The position numbers and the translations under genes were made by a program. From Rotaria sp. Silwood1 (taxonomy: Eukaryota; Rotifera; Eurotatoria; Philodinida; Philodinidae): a stretch of 64,000 nt of DNA. The stretch spans positions 1,624,395-1,688,394 of the forward strand of contig CAJNOP010000003.1 of the NCBI GenBank assembly GCA_905250075.1, in the 5' to 3' direction. The notes under the pieces are model-generated. The model saw nothing but the letters and a program-made list of their open reading frames with translations. It ran no database searches and was not told the DNA's origin. This document shows, in pieces, positions 49,894 to 62,330 of this stretch; the stretch's first letter is position 1, and each line of letters opens with the position of its first letter.

Positions 49894-52800
49894 ATGGCAA
49901 CTACTCGTCCATCATCGTCTAATACTACTACTTCTTCAGCTATAGTTATTCATCAATTAGCTGAATTACTACGTACAAATGGACATAGAGTTTTACATGG
50001 AGATAGTAAAGTGTGTTTTACATCGGATTCACTTACTCTATTAAATAATTATTTTCATTCGGCTAAACTTAATATAACATTATCGTTAGTAAATGGTCAT
50101 CCAAGAACAAATTCATTACCACCATTACCACCATTACCAACTGTTCAACATTTAACAATTAATACGAAACTTCGAGAAGATTTAGTATTTTTACATGATT
50201 TTTTACAAAAAATACAAGTCGTTAAAGTATGTGAAGAATGAAATTAAAGATTTTCTTTTAAAAACATTGTTTAATTGTTTCAAAATTATGTAGAACACAA
50301 ACAGTCATATCTTCTTTATATATATATAGTATCGAAATTCGAGATCGATATGGTATTATATTTAACCACCGAGTTGTAACAGTTTGATAAAACTAGTATA
50401 GGTACTATTCATATAAAGCGAACGTAGTAAAAGATGTTGATTGAGTATTGAATACAATGTGTACTTGATTAATACTCAAATCCGATAGCAACTGTTAACT
50501 GTTGATAAATAGTGTTGATAATGTAAATGAATTTTGCGTGATGAGTAGATATTGACGTGATCATTATCTTTTGGCTATGGTCGTGAAAAATCTATTTGCT
50601 GTATCAAGTCGATCTATTAACAAACAACTTACCAGATTGGTGGTATACAAAAGTATATTGTATCGAATCAAATGATTATAGTTCTTTATCATCTGACGAG
50701 GAAAATAAAAAAAAAATAGTTGTCCTATAGGTACATTAAAAGTTTATCGTGACCATTGGTCACGTCAATCTCTAGTGATTAGTAAATTCATTGATTGAAT
50801 TAAATAGATAACCAATTCATTTGATATAGTCATCTATTTGATATTAGAAAATAGTAAAGAAGTTTCATATTATAACAACTGTTTTATACAGTAAAAATTT
50901 TTCAAACTAGTCTCACGTATCGGATAAAATAATATAGCTTATTTTTATACGATAAAAATAACAGTAGTGTTCTATTTAGAATAGAGTCTTACAATCAGGT
51001 TGAGTACTTGGCATTCGGCTCAACCCAGTGTCTAAGTTTGACTAAAATTTATTTGATTGGTCCGGACGTCGACCACGAAAAGAAACTGCCGCATTGAGTT
51101 CAGTGATGATATCGTACTCAACGATACTCAGTCCTCATGTATATCGCAATAATCGATAATTGTTTCAAACTGTTATTTGTAGTTACAGAAATGAACCACA
51201 CAGTATGATCGTAGCTTCACTGATTGGTACACTTGATTGTAACTAACACAATTAAACAGAGGAGATTGTTTGTTTTAATAGTTATGATAATGAGTTATTT
51301 GACGAAGTGATCTATCACTGGACAAATAAAATTCGAAGGGTGAAGATTAATCTTCATTGATGGAACAAAAAATCACTGCTGTCTATTTCGTAATACTGAT
51401 AAAGTTTTAGAATCAAGAAGACATAAATCATATAATTCATTATTTAATTCTCTCAGTTTCATAAAAAGCGAATAGATTTCAATTATAAAAAGTTTTACTC
51501 ATATTAACGTGAATTCATAATAGAAAATAATTACTTGAATTTTTTGTTATTTATTGAACTTTATCTTTGATAAAAACATCTTTCATTTTTGCCTTTAAAA
51601 ATTCTATTTGACTCAATTATCTTCATTATATCAGAACAGTATATTAATAATTATTATTTGTATTTCTTCTATTTAGTTAATTCATAATTCACCAACTCTT
51701 CAAGGAAATGTTCTTCTATATCCATTTCAACAGGTTGTTTGTCTTGAATTAAAAAAGATTCCACCACATATGGTACTCGGTTTATCTTTACTTCGTCATC
51801 AACTTGAAACATTAATATGTTCTCAATCTGTAACAAAAATTGAAGTAAATTTTTATTTCAATATTTTCATTTTAATTAATTTATTTTTAATAAATTAAAA
51901 GGATTTAATAAATGATTGTGGTGGAGATTCAACACAACCTCAAGCATGGCCACGACTTAAATCACTTTTTCTTGCTCATAATTTTATTGAATGTCTTGAT
52001 CAATCATTAGTAAGAAAAACATTTATTTCTTTATTTTGAAAAATAAATTTTTCAATTTTCTAGAAACATTTAGTTGCACTTGAAGTACTTGATTTAAGTC
52101 ATAATCGATTACAAGATTGTTCAAAGATATTAGATGTTAGTAAAAACAAAAATTAATTTTCTTTTTTTTTGTTTTTTTTTTCTTTAATAAAATTCTTCTT
52201 CTTTTAATAGATAATACCTGATGTGAAACATTTAAATCTATCATCTAATCATTTACGTACTATACCAATATGGTTAGAAACAAAAGGTTCATGTCGATTA
52301 TTAACACTTAAAATACGTCAAAATTCTATTGAAGACATAGCTGGTATAAAACAAAAAAAAACTAAAACTAAACAAAAAAAAATTTCTTTTTTTTAAGGTG
52401 TTGAATTTATGAAATCAATTGAAGAATTAGATTTAAGTGATAATTTTATAACACGTATACCTGAACAAATTCAACATATGCCAATGATAAAACGAGTATG
52501 AATCATTTAAATGGTTGAAGTTCAAATATGTTCGTTTTTCTTTTTTTTTGTTCTATTAGCTCTACTTTGCACGTAATCCATTTACATATGCATCAAATTA
52601 TCGACAAAATATTATATATAATTTACCATTTATATTTTCACAAGAAACTCGAGAAGTTTGTTTTATTTTTCAATTATTTTGTTTATTTATTATTGTTTCA
52701 ATTTAGCTTATGATTGATAATGAACAACTTACAACAAAAGAGAAACAAGTAAATATTTTTATTAATTAGAATTTCTTTATTATTATTATTTTTTCTTTTT

Positions 52801-55800
52801 TAAGAGAATTCCACGAAAACGTAATCCTCCATCAAATCGTGCTCAAGGTTTTAGATTTAATACACCAATATTATCATCATCACAAAATACAACAACAAGT
52901 GAATCAACAACAGAACCAGAATCTGTTGTAACAAATTCATCCGGAACAATTGTTTCTCGACGGTAATATTAGATAATAAATGAAATTAAATCATAACTTC
53001 ACACAAATAGAACCCATCAAGTCTAAGACTAAACCAACGGACTTTACACATATACTACGAATGAATATCATAGTAGAACAACAAATTTTTTAAATTCTTA
53101 GATTAGATAATATCGAGAACTTAATTGAATATCTTCATTATAACTTGATGCTGATGTTTTTTTTTTCTACTAATGATAAAGAATTGTCGATATCCATAGG
53201 GAAAAAAATGTTGGGAAGAACCATTTGGAAGCATCAGTATTGATTGCAACAAAAATATTCTATCCTATTATAGTCAGTAAGAAAAAACAATACGGAAGAA
53301 TGTCTTGCCTTCTAACTGAACCTACGCCTATCTGTGCATTTACAGTTATATAAGCTTTGAAAAGAGCTAACAAACTGAACAGAAGATGATGGATAAAGGA
53401 CACGTTGAATGACGCAAGAAGAAAAGACATTAAATAAGCATACAGAGGGCGAGAACGAGTTCAAGTATATCCGGCTGCATAAGAAAGAAGAAGATATGTA
53501 TGGTGAGTACAACTCATGTGGTCTAGGAGAATAGATGAAGGAAAACATATCTAAATAACAGTGTAACACTATATGATAGCTAAAAATGTGATTCAATTAT
53601 TAACGCTTTGTTTTGACAATGAGATCGTTCATCGCTGCGCTGCTTATTCGTAATGCTTGAGACGGAAGAGTTTTTTTTTGTTGTTGAAACTAATAGTGAT
53701 GCTTCAAAACATTTCTTTTCGACTGTTTCGTCTATGGATATGAACAACAAATATTCGTTTATTGACAGTAAAAGAAATTCAATCCACTTGATCAAGGTAT
53801 GGCACAGATATTAATTTTTTTACGGTAAAGTGACTTTTGACTCACCCTGTAGAAGTTATGAAGAGAAGAACATATTAAATTCACATTTCTACACATCATT
53901 ATATAACGGATGATAGAGATCGAGCAATAAAGCTGTAAGCGTTTAGATTAAATATCAATGATGCATAACTAAAAGTTCATTTTTATATATGTTCAGTTGA
54001 AGAAATTCGATCTCTACTTTGACATTTGATTAGATCAAGATATTCATTTTGTTATGAAAAGGATATAGAAATAATATCTTTATGTTTTTAAGTTGACTTG
54101 AGTCAGAAAATTGATTTTTACTAGAAAAGTATATATATAATAGAAATGAATTTCCGTATGCAATACAAAAACTATAAAACATTACTTCTATATTTTTTAT
54201 GTATTCAAATCAATCTCTTGCACTTATATCTTAAAGCATTGAATTGAATTTCTATAGAACATTTTCCATAAGTATTTCATTTGAATTTTCTAGAAATAGA
54301 CACATACTGTTCTTATGCAATTAGTATAAATAAAGTTGAAATTATTATTGAGATTTTCGTTAGATTATCTGACACAAAGGAAAACAACTTACACTTGTTG
54401 TCTTAGAAATCATACAATAATTGGTATTATTAGAGTCTTGAGAGATTTCTGAAAGTACGATATCGTTTGAGACTATATCGATTTTTTTTGTTTTGGTCTG
54501 GATCTTGAAAAAGTTTACATAAAAATTTAATCGACTTATTTAAGAAATTACAACTATTTTATTTATTTTTTCTTTTATTTAATTATTTAATCTATCTTTA
54601 ATATTAAATCTAGTCGATCTCGTCGAAAACTTCGAGATGGACATTTAAAATCACTTGATAATGATGAAACACCAACAGAACATGGTAAATAAAATCGCTT
54701 CGTTTTGTTTTTCTTCATGGATTCTATGATATCCTTTCGTTTTTTTTAGCTACATCCGGTTCAGAAAATGAATCAGCTGTACAGAGACGTCATTTGGGAA
54801 AACTAGTTGAATCACGTCATGAAGTTGAACATAATTATCTTACATCACAATTATCATTACCTGTCGAAAATACTTATACAACAGCAATAGTTGAACATGA
54901 TGATACGATGTTAAAATCACCACCATCAACATCTATTGCAAGTAGTATTCCACGTAAATTAGCAAATGATTTATCAAAAGTAAGATTTAAATTTAAAAAT
55001 AACAAAAAAAAGAAAAAGAAATAATAATCTAAATCAATAGTCTCCAAAACGACGAAAAAGTCCTCGTTCTCGTAAATCAGATCAACCAACAAAAATTATC
55101 TTAGAAGTTGTTGATTTTCAAAATACACTATCGGATGCAACACCAATACCAGATTCATCACCATCAGAAAAAGAAATTTCATTTAATGCAAAATATTCAA
55201 CAACAATTATACCTAAACATGAAATAGAATTAATTACTAATGAAGAAAATAATACTGGCGGTATAGAAATAATTTTTTTTTTTTTAATTTATTTTAATGA
55301 ATATACTACATGTTTATATTCATTTAGTTGTTCAGATAGTATACGAACAATATTTTTTGTTACTGATCAAACATTCGAGAATAATAATCGTTCATTTACA
55401 ATTGAAATTGATCGAATGTATTTAATTGAAAAAGATAATAATGATAAATATTATATAGAAAAACTTAAATATTCAACAATTAAACTTTTAACTAATAATG
55501 AAAGGTTTAAAATATTAAAAAATAATTATATACAATTTTATAACGGTACTTTTATTTGTAGTATTCAAAAAACTGTTGAATTTACATTTGAAAAACGAAG
55601 AGGTGAAGTTGAACGAAGAATATATTTATTTGATACAATACACGATCAAAAAGTTCTAAATAAATAAAATATTAGATTTTTTCTGTCATGTTTAATTTAT
55701 AAATATTTTTAGGCATTTGTTGAAGAAATTGAACGGCATCTTGAATTACCTATGTCAGCTGATATAAAAACTACTTCATCATCATTAGTTGAGGTTTGAA

Positions 55801-58481
55801 AAATAATTTAGATTAAAAAAAAACAACCAAATTCATTAGCTTTTCTTTTAATTTAGTGTACAAAATGTGGCCGAAGCTTTCCTGAATTCACCACAATGAA
55901 CAATGCTGGTTAGTACAAAGAGAAAACAGGAGAATCATATTGAGAATTTGAAGTTAATTGGTTCATAAATCATCTAGTTAAATCTTTGCGTGATATATAT
56001 GTAGACATGTGTGAAATCAATCATTTTTGACCCCACTTTCTATTCCAGAACCAGAAATATTTACCATTAAAAAAAAATAATATAAATTACTTCACATATC
56101 TTAATTAGACTATTAATCCGACTTAAGATTTTTAGACAGAAGATTTTCATATTTCAAGGTTATTTGAAGTTGACTAAAAATTCCATAGAAAAAAAAAACA
56201 GAACAATACTATTCTTTACTCTATTATATGAATTTAATTATCATTATGAATACTAGATATTGGATGTAACTAGTTTCTTACGATAGTATTAATATTCTTT
56301 ATCTCGTTGATAGATATACAATCATAGCATTCAATTTACGTATCATATCAACAGTTACAAAACAGTACACTTTGTTGATTGAACAGTATATCCTATTAAG
56401 GAAACAAGACAAAAAGTTCTTAAGAATTATTGCGCCTCTCTTGAAATGTGTTGCTGATGTAAGACATGCAATGAGTTCTATGGTTGCTTATCTATCAAGG
56501 TTATCATAAGAAAGTAATTGTGTTCTGTCTTCATTTATTAAATACTATATTTGAAGTATATCAAGCTCATTATGAATCCAGACCCGACAAGTTTTATTTG
56601 AAGTGTGAGGTCAAGTCTAATTTAAAGAAAGTTTGATAAAATATTATCAAGTAAAAAGAATTCTGACATAATCAAATCTAGTTCGGAAGTATACTAAATC
56701 ATATTTTTTTTTCTATTTATTCTTCTCTATACTCATTCTGAATAATCGAACTAAAACATAGTTTCTCTTTTTTTCTAGAAAATACATCATCTTATGTTTG
56801 TTCAAATTGTCAAACTACAGCAATAACATTACCACCTGTGTAATTATATTATTGTTGAATATTTAACTCTAATTGTTTATGCATATATATATGCATTAGA
56901 TTTGAAGATGAAACACAATCAAAAATATCTATTGACATATCGTCGGATGCAGTTGAACTTGATCATCGTTTACATTTTCATTTAGCTACAGAACATTTTA
57001 CACATAATAATGAACAAATAAAACTACATTTTAAAGTAAATAAAAGAAAATGTTTCAATTTTTTTTTGTATTTGTTTTTTTTTTCCGCAGTGTTTTGTTG
57101 TTCGTTCAACAACAAGTAAATATTTTATTGCTCAAACTGTTCTAACAGATTATGGTATTTATATATTTCAATATGAAGCGTATGTTAAATATTAAATTTT
57201 GAATAATATTGAATTATTTATTGACTTTTGTTTTCATAGACCAAATAATGATATAGAATCCGAATATATTCTTGTTGGTAAAGATCTTTTAACAAATGTA
57301 CTTATGCTTGATATTGGTTATCGTTTACAAACATTTACAATTGAATTACAATCAGCTGCATTTGCTTTTATTCTTGCTGATCAACAAAAAACACAAAAAA
57401 TTATTAATCATATTCTAGGTAAAAAAAAATATTTTAGAAGAAAATTTTTAAATAAATTATATTTAATCTTTGATATTTCATTTTTTTATAATTATTATAG
57501 AAGTTCTTTCACCTATTGTTCAAAGTGGTGAAGGTGCATTACAAAAGATTAGTCGTATTAGTTCAGATGAATATCGACAACGTTTATTTGACATTATTAA
57601 AATTGAATGTAATATCAATGAACCAAATGATGATATGATTGATTTTTATTCAACTATGATTCGAATGGATCAAAGTTAGTTGAAATTTTAATAAGAGAAA
57701 TTTTTAAGCTTTGAAATACATAGAAAGAAAGTAAAGATCAGAGCATTATAACAGACTGTTACAAAAAAAAAGATATATTTTGATAGAGTTGGTCTATCAA
57801 TTTTCCAGTGAAGGCAAATATCAGTAGAGTCGTTCTATAGTATCTGTGAAAAACTTGAATAAACACTAAAGAGATAAACTAAGATTTTCAAGTACTAATT
57901 ACAAACAAATTATACTTCATACCAGTGTTTATGATAATAGTGTATCGTATTCAAATGATTTAAATCTTGTTATTGTTGTTTTTATTTATTGAAGCTGGTA
58001 ATAGTCAAATGATTGCTTTATTACTTCTACAAAATTGGATATTAATGATTGAAGATGCATATGCAACAATTGATTCACGTCATGTTCGTTTACCTGCTCA
58101 ATTAACATCAGAATCAGGTACAAATCAACAATTAAAATGTGATCTTATGCATTTAGTTAATGTGGTAAGTTATTTTTCTATTTAATTAAATATTCTTCAT
58201 GTTGTTTTCTTTTTTTTTTTTTTTTTTAATGAAAGACCAATTATTTAAATCATCAAAAATTATTAGTTTTTGATTTTGTTGATGAATCAGAAACAAAACA
58301 ATTTCGATGGAAATTAGAAAGTATAACAAATGAAAGTAAAAATGAATTTTTAAGAAAAGTTCGAGATACTTATAAAAAATTTATGGGTATTCCTATACCA
58401 GAAAAATTGGTATGTTCAAAAAAACAAATCTCTTTATTTCTTTAATCAACAAGAAATTTCTTTTTTTAGGAAATGCTATAA
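49894..58481 (+). CDS. STK11IP: STK11IP (LKB1-interacting protein) homolog
   Basis: Twenty-three exons. The start MATTRPSS is chosen over an upstream non-ATG codon. The N-terminal IHQLAELLRTNGHRVLHG matches the family, followed by leucine-rich repeats: QLETLICSQSVTKIEDLINDCGGD, LVALEVLDLSHNRLQDCSKIL, VKHLNLSSNHLRTIP, SIEELDLSDNFITRIP. After a disordered Ser/Pro/basic region comes a PH-like domain (exon from 55337). It is followed by a zinc ribbon split over two exons, CTKC (55859) and CSNC (56800), then two more PH-like modules to the end RVP-like PIPEKLEML. In mammals STK11IP binds LKB1 and acts at endolysosomes in TORC1/AMPK and lysosome-acidity control. Introns 1 (about 1.45 kb) and 9 (about 1.65 kb) hold nothing I recognise. 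Confidence 0.88.
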
Positions 58482-58686
58482 AAAAAAATAAACATTTATT
58501 TAAACTTCATATCTATATCTGTGTGTGTGTTTTGACTGTGTATCGTTTTGTTGCAATTTATTTTTTCCTTTGTATATTAATCTTATAAAAAAGATTATTT
58601 TTTTTTCTTATTTGATTAACATCTAATAAAAATAACAATTATATAATTGAAATTTTTTAATTTTAGAAAATCAAAAAAAAAAAGTA

Positions 58687-61040
58687 ATGTGTGATCTATT
58701 TCAAGCTAATCCATGGAAACCATTATTATGTACAAATTGTCATCAAAATCGTTCAGGTCATCAAATAATTGATATAAATGAAAATAAATGTGAACATTTA
58801 ATATCAAATAAATCTAATGATTTACCATCATCATCATCAACAATGCATCTTTATGAAGAAATTATGGCACAATATTTTACAATAAATACAACAGATAGAA
58901 ATACATTACAATCAACATCTGTTATTGAATGTTTACCAACATCGAATGAAAATAATAATATTAATAATAATAATGATGATGATGATGATGATTCATTTAC
59001 TGATGAAGAACAAGATTTAATAAAACAGACAACACCTATTGAATTTATACAAAATCAATCCATGATTAATACACAAGGTATTGTTCTTATTGGACCTGAT
59101 TTAAGAACAAAACAAATAACAACAAAAAAACAAAAAAAAATTAATTTATTAAAAAAAAGTAAAAGTAATGCTGATGAATGTTTGAAAAAAACAGATATAA
59201 CTGATACTAATAATAATAATCATAATACAATATCAAAATTATGGTGGTTTAAAGTAAAAAAATCAAATCCATCTCCAATTGTTTCAAATGAATCAACGAC
59301 TGAATCAAATAAATCAAATGTATATCTAATAATTTAATTTTTAAATAAAATATTTTTATTATTATTCTTCTTCTAGATTTCAAGTCCAATATTGAATAAT
59401 CAAAATCCACAACCAAGAATTCGTGTTTTACCTGAAATCAATAAACTAACATTAAATGAAGGTACAATAGCTGTTAGTGTAATTCCTATGAAATTGAAAA
59501 TGTGCAGCATAATGTAGCTACTGTTACTAGGCACAGAATATATGTCATAATCTGTTGGGGAAAGGTGCTGGATCCAAATTTTTACTCTATATACTTCAAC
59601 ACTTCTTTTAGATCATGTTTCATAAAAATGAAGAACGATTGTCATCATATTAATCGTTATATAATAATAATATAGTACTAGTCAAAGATACAAGATCAAG
59701 TTCATTTTGTACTTTTCTTCACGATAACAAGCATTTGATTTATATCCAAATAATGGTTTAAACAACTAGTGAAGTTCTCTATTCACCGAAATTTCATAGA
59801 TAGATTACGGGAGAAAAGTGCTGAAAAACCAAACAGAGTAATTTCTAAGTTTCAGGGATCTGAAAACTATGATTTTTGTTATTTTTTTTGGAAAAATTTT
59901 TCATTCATAATTCATCTAGAAAATTTCAGTGGATAGAGAACGTCATTGACTATTAAAACCATTATTTGAATATAAATAAAATACTTGTTATAGTAAAAAA
60001 ATAAGTGCAAAATTATGTTGGTCTTATATTTTTGACAAGTACTGTAGAAGAGACATAACCAAAAATCTAATTCCGAAAACAAAATACGATTAGTCAATAA
60101 TTATTGAATTTCCTATACAAAAACTTTCTTTAATATTAATAATGAGGATAAATCAATATTTCTGTTTTTTTTTATAGCCTTAAACATTGCTCGACGTCAA
60201 CATTCATTATCTAATCGTGAATCAAAATTAACTATTAATAATAAACCATATCATTTTCCAACTATTTCAACTGTACAATCTAATTATGGTTCATCAATTG
60301 CATCAACAACATCATCATCAACGCAATCAAGTAATGAATATGATAGTCATTTATTAAATAATTCAACAATGAAAGAATCAACTTATCTAACAGCTGTATC
60401 ACCTATTGAAAAAAATCTTTCACAAGTAACAATATTTGATAAAACAATTAAATTAACGATTGAACGTATAACATCTGATCTTCGAATAATTATTGATGAA
60501 TATAAACATAATCTTCCAGTAGCTCGTTTTCAAACATTAAAATCATTTCTTCATCAACATCAATTATCAAAAATTTTAACTAATGAATCAATTTATTTTT
60601 TACTTTTACAAATTCTTGATGAATTTTCTCATAATTCAACTCATACAATAATAACATTTGATCATTTTCTTATAGCTAGTCATTCAACAATACCTATTAT
60701 TGTAACAACAACATCATCAGTTATAAATGAATATGAAACAATTGAACAATTTATTAAAAATTTAGCTAATAAATTATTTGATTCTTCAGCATTACCAATA
60801 TTTAATAATCTTTCAACATTTGAAAATATATCTTATCGTTATTTATCTAATCAAATATTTCAATTTCCTAATATTGATATAGATAATAATCTATCAATGC
60901 AGCGTATTAAATTACTTAATCTATTTTGGAATAAAATACAATCATTACGACATATTCAGATAAATGAAGATAATGAACGTGTCATTTTTGCACTTTATTA
61001 TCTTATGAAATATATTTGTCAGTCAGATGATCTTATTTAA
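58687..61040 (+). CDS. Unrecognised protein with N-terminal WKP/C-x2-C motif
   Basis: Three exons (58687-59330, about 59377-59461, 60179-61040) give about 530 residues. The N-terminus F-x3-NPWKPLLCTNCHQNRSGHQ has a Trp-Lys-Pro, a C-x2-C pair and a downstream His. It resembles the N-terminal motif of PEAK1 (VWKPGECKNCFKPKSLHQ), but no kinase or pseudokinase domain is present here. The middle is disordered, with Asn and Asp runs and Lys-rich segments. The last about 220 residues are helical and better ordered (TIKLTIERITSDLRIIIDEYKHNLP...RVIFALYYLMKYICQSDDLI). It lies 205 bp after STK11IP with TTTTAATTTTAG 22 nt before the ATG. The second intron carries repeat copy D. Function unknown. Confidence 0.7.
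59470..59636 (-). repeat. Dispersed repeat family, copy D (shortened)
   Basis: About 167 bp. On the minus strand it starts ATGAAACATGATCTAAAAG and ends TAGGAATTACACTAACAGC, like copies A-C, but lacks the middle including the hairpin. It is antisense to its host gene and begins 8 nt after the intron donor. Confidence 0.6.
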
Positions 61041-61864
61041 ATATATTGAAATCAAATTTGTAATAATCTTGTCTCAGGAGTTACGTTTTTGTTTTTTTTA
61101 TGATCTCAGATACTTGTTGTTTTGTTTATGTGTATTTTGTGCATTAGGGTTTGCTTTTTTTAATATGTCTAGTTTTACGTATTGTTTTTTTTCGTGGCCA
61201 TATTGCATGTTTTAGTATTTATTATAAAGCTCAATTCATCACGAGTAAAAATAAAAATTGTGTTTTTCACATGAATCAACTATTTCTTCAAGGAAATTAT
61301 TCATGATATGATATTCGAGGTCAGGGTGTCGGTGTGGATATAGACGTGAGTATATAATGTGAGTGTGAATGAATATAGTCATGGTCATTCGCACTTACAT
61401 CCACACCATAAATGACGTAACTACATTGTATTTTGCAAAGAAACACTGGATCAAGCATCTGAAATTACCAACCTACAACTAAAGTTATTAAAAAATCAAT
61501 CGAAAAAATCCTCTTAGAAAAAAACAGCTTTAGAGAACTTTGAACTTCATCATGCAAATGTTATAAAAATCAAACAAATTATATAAATTAAATTCCACAT
61601 ACTTAAATTTTTGTTATCGTGAATCGCATTGAATATTACTGGGAGAAATATGATACAAAAATCTTTAGATCCATATTCCAAAATTAAATATACGAAGCTG
61701 TTTTTCCTCAAGAAAATGACATAATGATTATTTATTATTAATTGATCTAATATATTGTTTTCTTATAGACAAAAATACAGACAAATTAGTTTGATCCAAG
61801 CCCTTTAAAAAACTCATAGAATCGAAGACAAAATACAATATATATAACACACAAAAATGACACC

Positions 61865-62075
61865 CCAGGTCCAAGAAAACGGTGCGTAAATGGCCTTAAA
61901 CATCGTAATAACCATGTAAAGCATCGAACAATGGCACCGCATTCCGTCATGCCGTTTTCTAGCGATAAAAAAGTCTCGTAAAACGGTATGACGGATTACG
62001 GCGAAGTAAGGTCAATATTAATGCCGTACTTTGTCGTTTTATAGCCGTTTCCGACGGTCGGAATAATCGACCTGG
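61865..62075. mobile_element. Putative MITE with internal hairpin
   Basis: About 211 bp bounded by CCAGGTC and GACCTGG. Its centre holds an imperfect inverted repeat of about 20 bp: GCATTCCGTCATGCCGTTTT at about 61950 against AAAACGGTATGACGGATTACGG at about 61980-62001. CG content is higher than in the flanks. No coding capacity. Terminal match beyond 7 bp is poor, so the boundaries are tentative. Confidence 0.4.
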
Positions 62076-62104
62076 ATTAGTTCAAATTGTCCTTCTTATT
62101 CATT

Positions 62105-62330
62105 TATTCTTCGTAACTTTCTCTATAATCATCAAGTTTCCTTCTAATTGATTCAATCATTTCAGTTAATAATGATTTCATCGTAAAATCAATTTCAAGT
62201 AAAAGAAGACTTCTTAAATTTTTTGTTATTTTCTTGTAAAGCATTAACTTGCTGTAGCCAATCAATGTCATTTATTTAAAGTTTATATCGTAATCGTTGT
62301 ACTTCAGCACTTGACTGGGGATCGATGTTT
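62105..62330 (-). pseudogene. Remnant of a coiled-coil coding exon
   Basis: On the minus strand two frames carry a heptad-like helical sequence: AEVQRLRYKL, then INDIDWLQQVNALQENNKKF, then after a frame change LLLLEIDFTMKSLLTEMIESIRRKLDDYRESYEE and a stop. One stop interrupts the first part. This looks like decayed coiled-coil coding sequence, perhaps from a neighbouring ciliary gene or a transposed copy. Family not recognised. Confidence 0.3.

Noticed and set aside
53312-53795. Minus-strand open frames in STK11IP intron
   Set aside because: No recognisable domain, no splice context, low-complexity Ser/Phe/Leu composition.
58687-61040. Calling the WKP gene PEAK1
   Set aside because: Only about 20 N-terminal residues resemble PEAK1 and the pseudokinase domain is missing.
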